DNA of 64,000 nt from Rugamonas rubra (GTDB lineage Bacteria > Pseudomonadota > Gammaproteobacteria > Burkholderiales > Burkholderiaceae_D): positions 1-64,000 of the forward strand of contig NZ_FOTW01000005.1 in assembly GCF_900114705.1 (NCBI RefSeq), in the 5' to 3' direction. Both the position numbers and the translations under genes were made by a program. Below are positions 50,372 through 59,670 of this stretch, piece after piece; position 1 is the first letter of the stretch; every line of letters begins with the position of its first letter. The notes beneath the pieces are model-generated. The model saw nothing but the letters and a program-made list of their open reading frames with translations, was not told the DNA's origin and did not search any database.

Positions 50372-51786
50372 GGCGCCGCCCCGCCCGCCCGGGCCGCGTC
50401 GACCTTGCTGGAGACGTAGCGGAATTTGCCCGACTTCTCCGGCAGGATGCGCTCGACCTGCTCCAATTCGATGCTGACGCCGGCGCCGAGGCGGCGCCGC
50501 AGGCCCTGCTCGAGCAGCGCGCGCAGCGCCGGCGTCAGCGCTTCCTCCAGCACCAGTTGGACGCGGGTCAGTTGCAGGCTCTCCTGGACGATCTTGAAGG
50601 CCTTCACCTCCGGCTGGTCGCGCAGCACGTAGACCAGCGCCAGGCCGTGCATCACGGTGCCGTCGGCGGCGACCACGAAGTCGGTGCTGCGGCCCTGGAT
50701 GTCGTTGAGCAGCGGCAGGCCCCGGCCGCAGGCGCAGGGCTGGTCCGACAAGGTGCCGACGTCGCCGGTGCGGTAGCGGATGAAGGGGTAGTCGCCGCTG
50801 GCCAGGTGGGTGACGACGATCTCGCCGGACTGGCCGGCCGGCAGCGGCCGGCCGTCCGGCGCGATGATCTCGACGATGATGTCCTCGGCGGTCAGGTGCA
50901 TGCCGCCCTCGGGACACTGGTGGGCGATGAAGCCGGCGTCGCGGCCGCCATAGCCGTTGGCCACCGGGCAGCCGAAGGCGGCGCTGATCTGCTCGCGCTG
51001 CTCGGCGTACAACAGCTCGGAGGTGACGAAGGCGACGCGGACGCCCAGGTCGTCCAGGCGCTGGCCACGGGCGGCGGCGTGGCGGGCGATGTGCGACAGC
51101 GCCGACGGGTAGCCGAACACCATGCGCGGCCGGCGCCGGCGGATGCTGGCGATGAAGCCGTCGAGCTTGGCCTCGGACATGTCGAAGGCCGGCAGCAGCT
51201 CGGTGCGCAGCACGGCGTCGCGCGCCGCGCGCACGCGGTCCTGCGCGCCCAGCTCGATCGGCGAGCCCCACACCACGATCTCGGGGTCGCCGATGTCGAC
51301 CGCCCACCAGCGCGTGGCGCGCCACTTGGCGCCGACGTCGTGGCTGACCCGCTCCTTGCCGATGTAGAAGACCAGCGGCTCGCCGCTGGAGCCGCCGGTG
51401 TTGAAGCGGGCCAGCGGGCCGGCGTCGTCGGCGCGCAGGCGGGCCGACTGGCTGCGCATCACCGCCTTGTCGCTCAGCGGCAGGCGCGCCAGGTCGTCCA
51501 GGCTGCGCAGGTCGCGCTGCGGCTCGAAGCCCAGCGTGGCGAACAGCTCGCGGTAGTAAGGCACCTGGCTGGCGGCGCGCAGCAGCAGGCGGCGCAGGCG
51601 CTCGAGCTGTAGTTGGCGCAGCTGCTCCGGCGTGCAGTACTGGGTCTGCTCCAGCTGCCGGCGCACGCGCACGCTGCTGTGCCGCTTGAGCCGCTCGTGC
51701 AGCGGAAACAGCAGGCCGGACACCAGCCGGGTGTAGATGGTGCGGCGCGCCGGCGCCGGCAGGTGCGGGTGCAGGGGCGCGCTCAT
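50368..51786 (-). CDS. Phenylacetate-CoA ligase-like adenylating enzyme (CapK/PaaK family)
   Basis: 472 residues. The AMP-binding loop R-F-N-T-G-G-S-S-G-E-P is near 130, with Y-G-G-R-D-A-G, Y-R-T-G-D-V-G and the C-terminal K-F-R-Y-V-S-S-K adenylation signature. Capsule and exopolysaccharide loci often carry such enzymes, thought to activate a carboxylic acid for decoration of the polymer. A C-x-C-G cluster (C-A-C-G-R-G) precedes the last third. Start and stop both overlap neighbours by 4 bases. Confidence 0.85.
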   Translation of the reverse strand: MSAPLHPHLPAPARRTIYTRLVSGLLFPLHERLKRHSSVRVRRQLEQTQYCTPEQLRQLQLERLRRLLLRAASQVPYYRELFATLGFEPQRDLRSLDDLARLPLSDKAVMRSQSARLRADDAGPLARFNTGGSSGEPLVFYIGKERVSHDVGAKWRATRWWAVDIGDPEIVVWGSPIELGAQDRVRAARDAVLRTELLPAFDMSEAKLDGFIASIRRRRPRMVFGYPSALSHIARHAAARGQRLDDLGVRVAFVTSELLYAEQREQISAAFGCPVANGYGGRDAGFIAHQCPEGGMHLTAEDIIVEIIAPDGRPLPAGQSGEIVVTHLASGDYPFIRYRTGDVGTLSDQPCACGRGLPLLNDIQGRSTDFVVAADGTVMHGLALVYVLRDQPEVKAFKIVQESLQLTRVQLVLEEALTPALRALLEQGLRRRLGAGVSIELEQVERILPEKSGKFRYVSSKVDAARAGGAAP

Positions 51787-52892
51787 GACTTGGCCGCCAG
51801 CGTGCCGACCGGCGCGGCCAGCGCGTCGCGGTAGACCTGGGACAGCACCGGCTTGACGCTGGGCCAGCAGTACTGCTGCACCTGGTCGAGGCCGTTCTGG
51901 ATCAAGCGTTCGGCCAGCGCCGGCTCGGCCGCCAGGCGCAGCACGGCGTCGGCCAGCGCGCGCGGATCGGCCGGCGGCACCAGCAGCGCGGTGCGTTCCG
52001 CCTCGACCATGAAGGAGACGCCGCCGACGTTGGTGCTGACGATGGGCACGCCGCTGGCCAGCGCCTCGAGCAGGCAGTTGGGCATGTTGTCGACCAGGCT
52101 GGGATTGAGCAGGACGCCGGCCTGGCGGTACAGCGCCGCCATTTGCGCGTGCTCGACGCGGCCGCTGAAGCGCACCGCGTGGGCCACGCCCAGCCCGGCC
52201 GCCAGCGCCTCCAGTTCGGCGCGCAGCGGGCCGCTGCCGGCGATGGTCAGGCGCGCCTCGGGCCGGACCGCCAATACAAGGGCGAAGGCGCGCAGCGCGC
52301 CGGCGTTGTCGTAGATCGCCTCCAGGTTGCGCGCCACCAGCAGGTGCAGACGGTTGACCGCCGTCCGCGACGGCACGGGCGCGCCGCGGAAGCGCGCCAG
52401 GTCGATGATGTTGGGGACCACCAGCGCCTGGTAGCCGCGCGCGCCGAACACCGCCGCCAGGTAGCCGGACGGGACGATCAGCGCCTGGGCGCGGTGCAGG
52501 GTCAGCGCCACCACGGCGGCCGAGGCGCGCAGGAAGGGTTCGGCCTCGCCGCCCCGGTAGTTGACCACCACCGCCGTGCCGCGCAGGCGGGCGATGCAGA
52601 TGGCCGGCGCGGCGTACAGGTGCCAGGACCAGCCGGAGTTGGCCATCACATGGAACAAGTCGACCCGGCCGGCCGCGCGCCACAGGCGCAGCAGGTAGGG
52701 CAGCAGGCGGAACACGGCGCGCACGCCCTTCAAGCGCGCGCTCCAGGCCGGCACATACGGCGCGTTGACCTGGATGGTCTCGACCTCCAGCCCGGCCGCC
52801 TGCAACAGCGCGGCCAGTTGCAGGGTTTGGTTGGCCATGCCGCCCGAGGGCGGCGGCAGCGGCCCGACCAGGCCGACGCGCAGGCCGTTCAC
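51783..52892 (-). CDS. GT4-type glycosyltransferase
   Basis: 369 residues from a GTG start that overlaps the preceding stop (GTGA). GT-B features are V-G-L-V-G-P-L-P-P-P-S-G-G-M at the N-terminus, V-N-Y-R-G-G-E-A-E and the donor-binding E-A-L-A-S-G-V-P-I-V-S-T near residue 290. It transfers a nucleotide-activated sugar to the lipid-linked intermediate in the cytosol; the sugar is unknown. It is one of four glycosyltransferases in this operon. Confidence 0.88.
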   Translation of the reverse strand: MNGLRVGLVGPLPPPSGGMANQTLQLAALLQAAGLEVETIQVNAPYVPAWSARLKGVRAVFRLLPYLLRLWRAAGRVDLFHVMANSGWSWHLYAAPAICIARLRGTAVVVNYRGGEAEPFLRASAAVVALTLHRAQALIVPSGYLAAVFGARGYQALVVPNIIDLARFRGAPVPSRTAVNRLHLLVARNLEAIYDNAGALRAFALVLAVRPEARLTIAGSGPLRAELEALAAGLGVAHAVRFSGRVEHAQMAALYRQAGVLLNPSLVDNMPNCLLEALASGVPIVSTNVGGVSFMVEAERTALLVPPADPRALADAVLRLAAEPALAERLIQNGLDQVQQYCWPSVKPVLSQVYRDALAAPVGTLAAKS

Positions 52893-54154
52893 GGCGCCAC
52901 CGCCGCAGGCGACAGCGGCGCGTATACCGCCTGGTAGCGCGCCACGCTGGCGGCCCAGTTGCGCTCCGCCTCGACGAACACCCGGCCGCGCCGGCGCAGT
53001 TCCGGCCACTGGCCGGGGTTGTCCAGCAGCGCCAGCACCTGCTGCGCCAACGCGGCGGCGTCGCCGGCGGCGAACAGCAGGCCGGTGCGGCCGTGTTCGA
53101 TCAACTCGCGGTGGCCGCCGACGTCGGAGGCCACCAGCAGGCGGCCCTGGGCCATCGCCTCGAGCGGCTTGAGCGGCGTGACCAGGTCGGTCAGGCGCAT
53201 CTTCAGGCGCGGGTAGACCAGCACGTCGATCAAATCGTAGTAGCGCTTGACCTGCTCGTGCGGCACGCGGCCGGTGAACACCACCTGCCCGGCCAGGCCC
53301 AGCTCCCGGGTCTGCGCCTTCAGCGCCGACTCCTGCGGGCCGCCGCCGACCAGCAGCACGCGGATGTCCGGACGGGCGCGCAGCAGCGCCGGCAGCGCCT
53401 GCAGCAGCAGCGCCAGGCCCTCGTAGGAATAGAAGGAGCCGATGAAGCCGAGCACCGTCTTGCCGTCCAGGCCGAGGCTGGCGGCCAGCGCCTGGTCGGC
53501 CGTGCCGGCGACGGCGAAGTCGCCCAGGTCGACCGCGTTGGGGATCACCGACACCTTGGCGCTGGCGATGCCACGGCCGACGATCTCGGCGCGCAGGCCC
53601 TCGCAGATGGTGGTGGCGGCCTGCGCCCGTTTCAGCGCCCAGGTCTCCATGGCGCGGGTCAGGCGGTAGCGCAGGCCCCATTCGCTGCTGGTGCCGTGGT
53701 CGACGGCGGCGTCCTCCCAAAAGCCGCGCACCTCGTACACCACCGGGATGCCGAGGCGGCGGCCGACCAGCAGCGCCGCCACCGCGTTCAGCGCCGGCGA
53801 ATGGGCGTGCAGGATGTCCGGCTTGACCTCGCGGGCGACCCGCAGCAGGCTGCCGACCAGGCCCGTGATGACGGCCAGTTGGCGCAGCACCGGCAGGCGC
53901 GCCAGCCAGCCGCGCGCCGGCGCGGTGCGGTGGAAGCCGAGGCCCTCGACCAGCTCGTACTCGTGCGGCGAGACGCCCTGCTTGGCGCCGGTGACGTGGT
54001 GGGTGTCCCAGCCCCGGGCGCGCTGGCCGAGCAGGATGGAGCGGCTGCGGAAGGTGTAGCCGCTGTGCAGCGGGATCGAATGGTCGAGCACGTGCAGGAT
54101 GCGCAGCGGCGCGCGCGCCGTGGTGCCGACGGCGGCGGTGGTATGGGCGTTCAT
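52889..54154 (-). CDS. Exosortase A-associated glycosyltransferase (Daro_2409/TIGR04063-like)
   Basis: 421 residues. L-R-I-L-H-V-L-D-H-S-I-P-L-H-S-G-Y-T-F-R near the N-terminus and H-A-H-S-P-A-L-N-A are the hallmarks of this XrtA-linked GT4 subfamily. V-Y-E-V-R-G-F-W-E-D-A and the donor site K-P-L-E-A-M-A-Q-G-R follow. It acts in the cytosol on a lipid-linked sugar. Start and stop overlap the amidotransferase and the next glycosyltransferase by 4 bases. Confidence 0.9.
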   Translation of the reverse strand: MNAHTTAAVGTTARAPLRILHVLDHSIPLHSGYTFRSRSILLGQRARGWDTHHVTGAKQGVSPHEYELVEGLGFHRTAPARGWLARLPVLRQLAVITGLVGSLLRVAREVKPDILHAHSPALNAVAALLVGRRLGIPVVYEVRGFWEDAAVDHGTSSEWGLRYRLTRAMETWALKRAQAATTICEGLRAEIVGRGIASAKVSVIPNAVDLGDFAVAGTADQALAASLGLDGKTVLGFIGSFYSYEGLALLLQALPALLRARPDIRVLLVGGGPQESALKAQTRELGLAGQVVFTGRVPHEQVKRYYDLIDVLVYPRLKMRLTDLVTPLKPLEAMAQGRLLVASDVGGHRELIEHGRTGLLFAAGDAAALAQQVLALLDNPGQWPELRRRGRVFVEAERNWAASVARYQAVYAPLSPAAVAP

Positions 54155-56046
54155 GCCGCCGCCTCCTTGCGCAGGAAGGCCTCGAACATCAGCAGGCTCC
54201 AGATCGGCGCGCTGTAGTCGCGCCGGCCGGACTCGTGGTGCTCGACCATCTCGCTCAGGTAGGCGCGGTTGAAGATGCCGGCGTCGGCCAGCACCGGGCC
54301 GAGCAGCGCGCTGCGCATGCGCTCGCGCAGCGGGCCACGGAACCAGGCCGCCAGCGGCACCGAGAAGCCCATTTTTTTGCGGTACAGGATCTCCTGCGGC
54401 AGGTGCGCCTCAAGGCTCTTCTTGAACACATACTTGCCCTCGCCGCCGTGCAGCTTCATCTCCGGCGGCAGGCCGGAGACCCATTCGACCAGCTTGTGGT
54501 CGAGCAGCGGCACGCGCACCTCGAGCGCGTGGGCCATGCTGGCGCGGTCCACCTTGGTCAGGATGTCGCCCGGCAGATAGGTCTTCAGATCGAGGTACTG
54601 CAACAGCGACAGCGGGTCCTGGGTCGGCGAGCGGCGCGCGTGGGCCTGCATCACCTCGACGGCGCGGTAGCCCTGCAGCTTCTGTTGGAAGGGCTTGCTG
54701 AACAACTGGGCGCGCATCTGGTCGCTCATCAGCGAGACGCCGTGGAAATAGGCCTCCACCAGGCCGCGCGCCAAGCCTTCGAAGGTGGTCTTGGCGCGGA
54801 ACACGCGCGGTGCCCAGTCGGCCTTCGGATAGTATTTCCCCAAGGTGCCGAACACCGAGCGGCGCAGCGCCAGCGGAATGCGGCCGCGCACCGCCTGCTC
54901 GGCCATGGCATAGCGGTAGCGCCGGTAGCCGGCGAAGTTCTCGTCGCCGCCGTCGCCCGACAGCGCCACCGTGACGCGGCGCCGCGCCAGCTGGCAGACC
55001 CGGTAGGTGGGAATCGCCGAGCTGTCGGCGAAGGGCTCGTCGTACAGGTCGGCCAGGGTGTCGAGCAGGCCGTAGTCGTCGGTGTCGACGGTGTCGGCGT
55101 GGTGGGCGGTGCGGTACAACTGGGCCACCTGGGCGGCGTGGGCCGACTCGTCGAAGGCCTTGTCGTTGAAGGCGATCGAGCAGGTGTTGACGGGTTGGTC
55201 GCTGAGGCCGGCCATCATCGCCACGATGGCGCTGGAGTCGACGCCGCCGGACAGGAAGGCGCCCAGCGGCACTTCGGCCACCAGGCGGATGCGCACCGCC
55301 TCGCGCAGGCGCTCGATCAACTCGCCCTGGGCGTCGCGCGCGGTCATGCCGTGGTGCGGCTTGAACGGCACGTCCCAGTAGCGGTGCGGCTGGGCCAGCG
55401 GCGCGCCGACCTGCTGCAGCAGCGTGTGGCCGGGCGCCAGCTTGAGCGCGCCCTGGTAGATGGTGCGCGGCTCGGGCACGTAGCCGAAGGCGAAGTATTC
55501 CTCGACGGCGCAGGGGTCGATGGCGCGCGGCAGGCCGGGCAGGCTGCGCAGTGCCTTCAGCTCGGAGCTGAAGGCCAGCATACCGTCCGGCAGCATGGCG
55601 TAGAACAGCGGCTTGACGCCGAGCCGGTCGCGCGCCAGGAACAGCTGGCGCTTGTTGCGGTCCCACAGGCCGAAGGCGAACATGCCACGGAAGCGGTCGA
55701 CGCAGGCGGCGCCCCACTCTTCCCAGGCGTGGACGATGACCTCGGTGTCGCAACGCGTGCGGAAGACGTGGCCCAGGCCCTGCAGCTCGGCCATCAGCTC
55801 CTGGTAGTTGTAGATCTCGCCGTTGTAGCAGACCATGACGCTGCCGTCCTCGTTGCCCATCGGTTGCAGGCCGCTGCTCAAGTCGATCACCGACAGGCGG
55901 CGGTGGCCGAAGCCCAGGCCCGGCTCGACGTAGACGTTGCCCTCGTCCGGGCCGCGATGGTGCTGCGTCTCGTTCATCCGGCGCAGCAGCGCCGGGTCGA
56001 TGCTGCGGCTGCCACGGGTGTCCAGTATGCCTACTATTCCGCACAT
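54151..56046 (-). CDS. XrtA/PEP-CTERM system amidotransferase (asparagine synthase family)
   Basis: 631 residues starting M-C-G-I-V-G-I-L-D, so the catalytic Cys2 is intact. The GATase-2 domain (R-G-P-D-E-G-N-V, V-C-Y-N-G-E-I-Y-N) is followed by the synthetase PP-loop A-F-L-S-G-G-V-D-S-S near residue 262. The size and pattern match the XrtA amidotransferase (TIGR03108 in my memory). It probably amidates a uronic acid or similar group in the polysaccharide. Its start overlaps the preceding glycosyltransferase by 13 bases. Confidence 0.9.
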   Translation of the reverse strand: MCGIVGILDTRGSRSIDPALLRRMNETQHHRGPDEGNVYVEPGLGFGHRRLSVIDLSSGLQPMGNEDGSVMVCYNGEIYNYQELMAELQGLGHVFRTRCDTEVIVHAWEEWGAACVDRFRGMFAFGLWDRNKRQLFLARDRLGVKPLFYAMLPDGMLAFSSELKALRSLPGLPRAIDPCAVEEYFAFGYVPEPRTIYQGALKLAPGHTLLQQVGAPLAQPHRYWDVPFKPHHGMTARDAQGELIERLREAVRIRLVAEVPLGAFLSGGVDSSAIVAMMAGLSDQPVNTCSIAFNDKAFDESAHAAQVAQLYRTAHHADTVDTDDYGLLDTLADLYDEPFADSSAIPTYRVCQLARRRVTVALSGDGGDENFAGYRRYRYAMAEQAVRGRIPLALRRSVFGTLGKYYPKADWAPRVFRAKTTFEGLARGLVEAYFHGVSLMSDQMRAQLFSKPFQQKLQGYRAVEVMQAHARRSPTQDPLSLLQYLDLKTYLPGDILTKVDRASMAHALEVRVPLLDHKLVEWVSGLPPEMKLHGGEGKYVFKKSLEAHLPQEILYRKKMGFSVPLAAWFRGPLRERMRSALLGPVLADAGIFNRAYLSEMVEHHESGRRDYSAPIWSLLMFEAFLRKEAAA

Positions 56047-57278
56047 GATTCGATTCCTTTTTTCTTCTCGGCCGGGTCGGCGGCGGCAAGGGCCGCGACG
56101 TCGGTATGAGCTTCAACGTGGCCTTTTACGTGTAGCAGTTGATCGTAGAGTTGCTGGTAGGCGGAGACCATCGCGCCCATGCTGTAGTGGCGCAGCACGC
56201 GCTCGCGGCCGGCGGCGCCGTGCGCGGCCGCCAGCTCGGGCGCCAGCGCGTAGCGTTGCAGCGCGGCCGCCATGGCGATCGGGTCGCCGGCCGGCACCAG
56301 CGCGCCGGTGACACCCTCCTCCACCACCTCGGGGATGCCGCCGACCCGGGTGCCGACCACTGCCAGGCCGCAGGCCATTGCCTCCAGCGCGGCGCCGGGC
56401 GTGCCCTCGGCCAAAGATGAGATGGCGAACAGGTCGAAGCCGCGCAACAGCGCCGGCACGTCGGTGCGCGCACCGGGCAGCCAGACCACGTCGGCCAGGC
56501 CGGCGGCGTCGACGCGGCCGCGCAGCGCCGCCAGCAGCGGGCCGTCGCCGACGATGGCCAGGCGCAGCCGGGGCGCCAGTTCCGGCGCGCGCTGGCGCAG
56601 CAGCACGAAGGCGGCCAGCAGGCCGAAATGGTCCTTGATGTCCTGGATGCGGCCGACCGTGCCGATGACGATGCAGTCGGCGTCGAACTGGCGCAGCACC
56701 GGCTCGCCGGCGGCGACGGCCCGGGAGCGGAAGCGCTCGGTGTCGATGCCGTTGGCCAGCAGGCGGCTGCGCGCCGGCCGCACGCCGATCACTTGGCGGC
56801 TCCAGGCCAGCATGGCGGCCGAGTTGGCGTAGCAGCAGTGGTAGAACGGCCGCATCAGGCGGCGCAGGAAGTTGTGCTTGCGGTTGCTGCCGTCCAGGTC
56901 GCCCAGCTCGCGGCCGTGGGCGCCGTTGACGCGCACCGGCACGCCGGCCAGCAGCGCCACCGGGGCGTACTCGATGGCCGACAGGTTGTAGCTGTGGAAC
57001 ACGGCCGGGCGCAGCCGGCGCAGCAAACGCCACAGATGCAAGTGGGTGGCCGGCGACAGGCCGGGCCGCTTGTGCAGCGCGTGCAGGCCGACGCCGGGCC
57101 GGGTGATCCTTTGCGCGAAGGCCGGGCTGTAGTCGCTCAGGCAGACGACGGCGTGGCGGTAGCTGGCCGCCGGCATGCGGTTGATGCGCTCGACCAGCAG
57201 CGTCTCCATGCCACCGCAGTCGAAACGGTAGATCAGGTGCACCACCAGCGGCACGGCGGGCATCTCGGACTGCGTCAT
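56034..57278 (-). CDS. XrtA-system glycosyltransferase (TIGR03088-like)
   Basis: 414 residues. The start P-L-V-V-H-L-I-Y-R-F-D-C-G-G-M-E, then I-N-R-M-P, Y-R-H-A-V-V-C-L-S and L-H-K-R-P-G are diagnostic of this PEP-CTERM/XrtA glycosyltransferase. N-G-A-H-G-R-E-L-G-D-L-D-G and the donor site G-A-A-L-E-A-M-A-C-G-L follow. The C-terminal 15 residues are acidic/basic and overlap the amidotransferase start. In the loci I know, the exosortase gene is usually next to this gene, but here the neighbours abut directly. Confidence 0.9.
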   Translation of the reverse strand: MTQSEMPAVPLVVHLIYRFDCGGMETLLVERINRMPAASYRHAVVCLSDYSPAFAQRITRPGVGLHALHKRPGLSPATHLHLWRLLRRLRPAVFHSYNLSAIEYAPVALLAGVPVRVNGAHGRELGDLDGSNRKHNFLRRLMRPFYHCCYANSAAMLAWSRQVIGVRPARSRLLANGIDTERFRSRAVAAGEPVLRQFDADCIVIGTVGRIQDIKDHFGLLAAFVLLRQRAPELAPRLRLAIVGDGPLLAALRGRVDAAGLADVVWLPGARTDVPALLRGFDLFAISSLAEGTPGAALEAMACGLAVVGTRVGGIPEVVEEGVTGALVPAGDPIAMAAALQRYALAPELAAAHGAAGRERVLRHYSMGAMVSAYQQLYDQLLHVKGHVEAHTDVAALAAADPAEKKKGIESCAE

Positions 57279-58564
57279 CGTGGCTCCTTGCTGAGGGCGA
57301 AGGTGGTAGCGGGCGAAGCCGCTTTGGCGCCGGGAGAATCGCGCGCGGCGGCCGGCGCGGCCGGTGCCTCAGCCAGCAGAGCCAGCAGGGGCGCCAGCTT
57401 GGCGCTCCAGCCGTAGTCGGCCTCGACGCGAGCGCGGGCGGCGCGGCCCAGTCCCGCCTGGGGATGGGCCAGCGCCTGGCAGACGGCGCTGGCGAAGGCC
57501 GCCGCGTCGCTCGCCAACAGCAATTCGCTGCCCGGCGTCGCGGCGATGCCCTCCAGCGCCTGCGGCGTGACGACCACGGTGCGCGCCATCGCCATCGCCT
57601 CGAGGACCTTGTTCTGGATGCCGCGCGCCACCCGCAGCGGCGCCACCGCCAGCTCGGCGTGCTGCAGGTAGGGCCGCACGTCGGGCACGGTGCCGCTGAC
57701 GCTGACGCCGTCCAGCCTGGCCAGCGCCAGCACGGCCGGCGTCGGCCGCGCGCCAACGATGTGGAAGCGCACCGCCGGCTGTTCGCGCCGCACCAGCGGC
57801 AGGATCTCGCGGGCGAACCATTCGACGGCGTCGACGTTGGGCCAGTAGTCCATGGCGCCGGTGAACACCACGGCGCGCTGGCCGGGCGGATACGGGTTGA
57901 CGCTGTCGAGCTGGGGCGCGAAGTAGACCGTGTCGACGCCGTTGTTGAAGTGGCCGATGTGGCCGGCGCTCTCCGGCGCCAGCTGGGCGAACAGCGCGGC
58001 CTCCTCGCGCGAGACGAACAGGGCGGCGTCGCTGCGCGCCGCCACGGCGCGCTCGTAGCGCAGCAGGCGGCTGGCCTCGTAGCGGTACAACTGGCTGGCC
58101 GGCCAGCGCTTCTTCTCGGCGTACTGGCGCCACTTGTCGGAGTCGACGTCGCAGAAGTCGACCACGCTGCGCAGGCCGGGCCCCTGCGGCACGTACTGCG
58201 CCATCGCCGCCGAAAACACCACCACGCGGGCGATGCGGCGCTCGGCCATGGTGGCGGCGACCCAGGCGCGCATCCGGCTGTCGCTATAGAAGTCGAGCGA
58301 CAGGGCGCGGTTGGCCAGCAGCGCGCGCAGGCTGCGCAGGCGCCCGCGCAGCGGCGACAGCGGCAGGAAGTAGGCCGAGGCGCACAGCGCGCGCACCTGC
58401 GGCACGTGCCGCCAGTCGTCGGCGTCGTCGATGAAGGTGCCGAGGTGGACGCGGTAGTGCTGCGTCAACTGGCGCAGCAGGTGGTAGGAGCGGATCTTGT
58501 CGCCCTTGTTCGGGGGGTATGGCATGCGGTGCACCAACAACAGCAACTCGTCCATCTGCGTCAT
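57275..58564 (-). CDS. XrtA-system glycosyltransferase (TIGR03087-like)
   Basis: 429 residues from the ATG at 58564 that overlaps the FemAB stop (ATGA). L-V-H-R-M-P-Y-P-P-N-K-G-D-K-I-R-S-Y-H is the signature of this subfamily, followed by V-D-F-C-D-V-D-S-D-K-W and F-T-G-A-M-D-Y-W-P-N-V-D-A-V. The donor site is R-G-I-Q-N-K-V-L-E-A-M-A. The C-terminal 45 residues are Ala/Pro-rich. It is a cytosolic GT4 enzyme for the XrtA exopolysaccharide. Confidence 0.9.
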   Translation of the reverse strand: MTQMDELLLLVHRMPYPPNKGDKIRSYHLLRQLTQHYRVHLGTFIDDADDWRHVPQVRALCASAYFLPLSPLRGRLRSLRALLANRALSLDFYSDSRMRAWVAATMAERRIARVVVFSAAMAQYVPQGPGLRSVVDFCDVDSDKWRQYAEKKRWPASQLYRYEASRLLRYERAVAARSDAALFVSREEAALFAQLAPESAGHIGHFNNGVDTVYFAPQLDSVNPYPPGQRAVVFTGAMDYWPNVDAVEWFAREILPLVRREQPAVRFHIVGARPTPAVLALARLDGVSVSGTVPDVRPYLQHAELAVAPLRVARGIQNKVLEAMAMARTVVVTPQALEGIAATPGSELLLASDAAAFASAVCQALAHPQAGLGRAARARVEADYGWSAKLAPLLALLAEAPAAPAAARDSPGAKAASPATTFALSKEPR

Positions 58565-59670
58565 CCCAGGCCCTTGACGATAAACGGGCCGATAAAGTTC
58601 GCCACCGCCAGCGGCAGGCGGCGCCAGACCTTGATCATCAACTGGTACTTCGGATTCAGTGGATTGACGTCCGGCAGCGCGCGCGCGGCGTGCAGCTGGT
58701 AGGCGTAGGCCAGCGGCGTCGCCTCGAAGCCCCAGTTGTGCTTGAAGTCGTAGGCGCCGGTGCCGCGCTTGCTGCGGCCGAAGTCGAATACGCGGCAGCC
58801 GCGCGCGGCGGCGGCCTGCATCAAATTCCAGTACATGAAGTCGTTGCCGGCCACCTCGCGCGCCAACGGCATGCCGCCGCCGTAGTACGGCAGCACCTCG
58901 TCGCGGAAGAAGAAGCTGAGCACGCCGCCGACCAGCTCGTCGCCGCGCAGGATGTTGCGCACCTCGCAGTCGTCGCCGAAGACCTGTTTGAGCAGGGCGA
59001 AATAGCGCTTGGGGAAGACCGGCGTGCCGAGCCGGTGCACGCTGTTGGCGTAGGCGGTGAAGAAGCGCTCGACGTCCTGCTCGACCACGCCCTGCAGGCC
59101 GCACTTGATGCCCTTGCGCACCATGGCGCGCTGCTTGCGCGGGATGGCGTTCAGGTTCGCCTCGTCGTCGGCGACGATGGCCTTGCGGAAGGTGACGTAC
59201 AAATCGCTACCGTGCCAGTCGGCGCCGGCGCGCGGCGCCGGGTTCAGATGGCGGTATTCGAGGTGGCCGGCGCCCAATTCCTTGGCCAGCCGCTGGGCGG
59301 CCTGGTCGAGCATGGCGCGGGCCGGCTCGGACAGCGCGGCCACGCCGCCGTAGACGCAGAACGGCAGCGCCACCAGCGCGTGGCCGAACAGCCGGCTCTT
59401 CATCTGCGCCAGCGGCAGCACGCCCTGGATCTGGCCGTCCTGCTCGACGTAGTAGAACCAGGTGCGGTGGCCAAAGGCCTGTTCGATCACCTGCTGCCAG
59501 CCGGCGCGGTGGAAAAAGGTCGCCTCCGGGCAGCGCTGCACGAAGGCGTCCCAGCGGGCCTGGTCGCCCGGCCGCATCAGTTGTAGGTGCAACTGCTGGT
59601 GCGGGCGGCCGGCGCCGGCGCTCGGCGCGGCGTCGAGGCGGCCGGCCGGCGCGTCTATCATCATGTTCAT
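58561..59670 (-). CDS. FemAB-family XrtA/PEP-CTERM-associated protein
   Basis: 369 residues of the GNAT-like FemAB superfamily: W-D-A-F-V-Q-R-C-P-E-A-T-F-F-H-R-A-G-W near 35, and the C-terminal G-N-D-F-M-Y-W-N-L-M-Q and F-D-F-G-R-S-K-R-G-T-G-A-Y-D-F-K-H. FemAB proteins usually add an aminoacyl group from tRNA; in XrtA loci the protein (TIGR03019-like) is thought to decorate the polysaccharide. It overlaps both neighbours by 4 bases. Confidence 0.9.
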   Translation of the reverse strand: MNMMIDAPAGRLDAAPSAGAGRPHQQLHLQLMRPGDQARWDAFVQRCPEATFFHRAGWQQVIEQAFGHRTWFYYVEQDGQIQGVLPLAQMKSRLFGHALVALPFCVYGGVAALSEPARAMLDQAAQRLAKELGAGHLEYRHLNPAPRAGADWHGSDLYVTFRKAIVADDEANLNAIPRKQRAMVRKGIKCGLQGVVEQDVERFFTAYANSVHRLGTPVFPKRYFALLKQVFGDDCEVRNILRGDELVGGVLSFFFRDEVLPYYGGGMPLAREVAGNDFMYWNLMQAAAARGCRVFDFGRSKRGTGAYDFKHNWGFEATPLAYAYQLHAARALPDVNPLNPKYQLMIKVWRRLPLAVANFIGPFIVKGLG

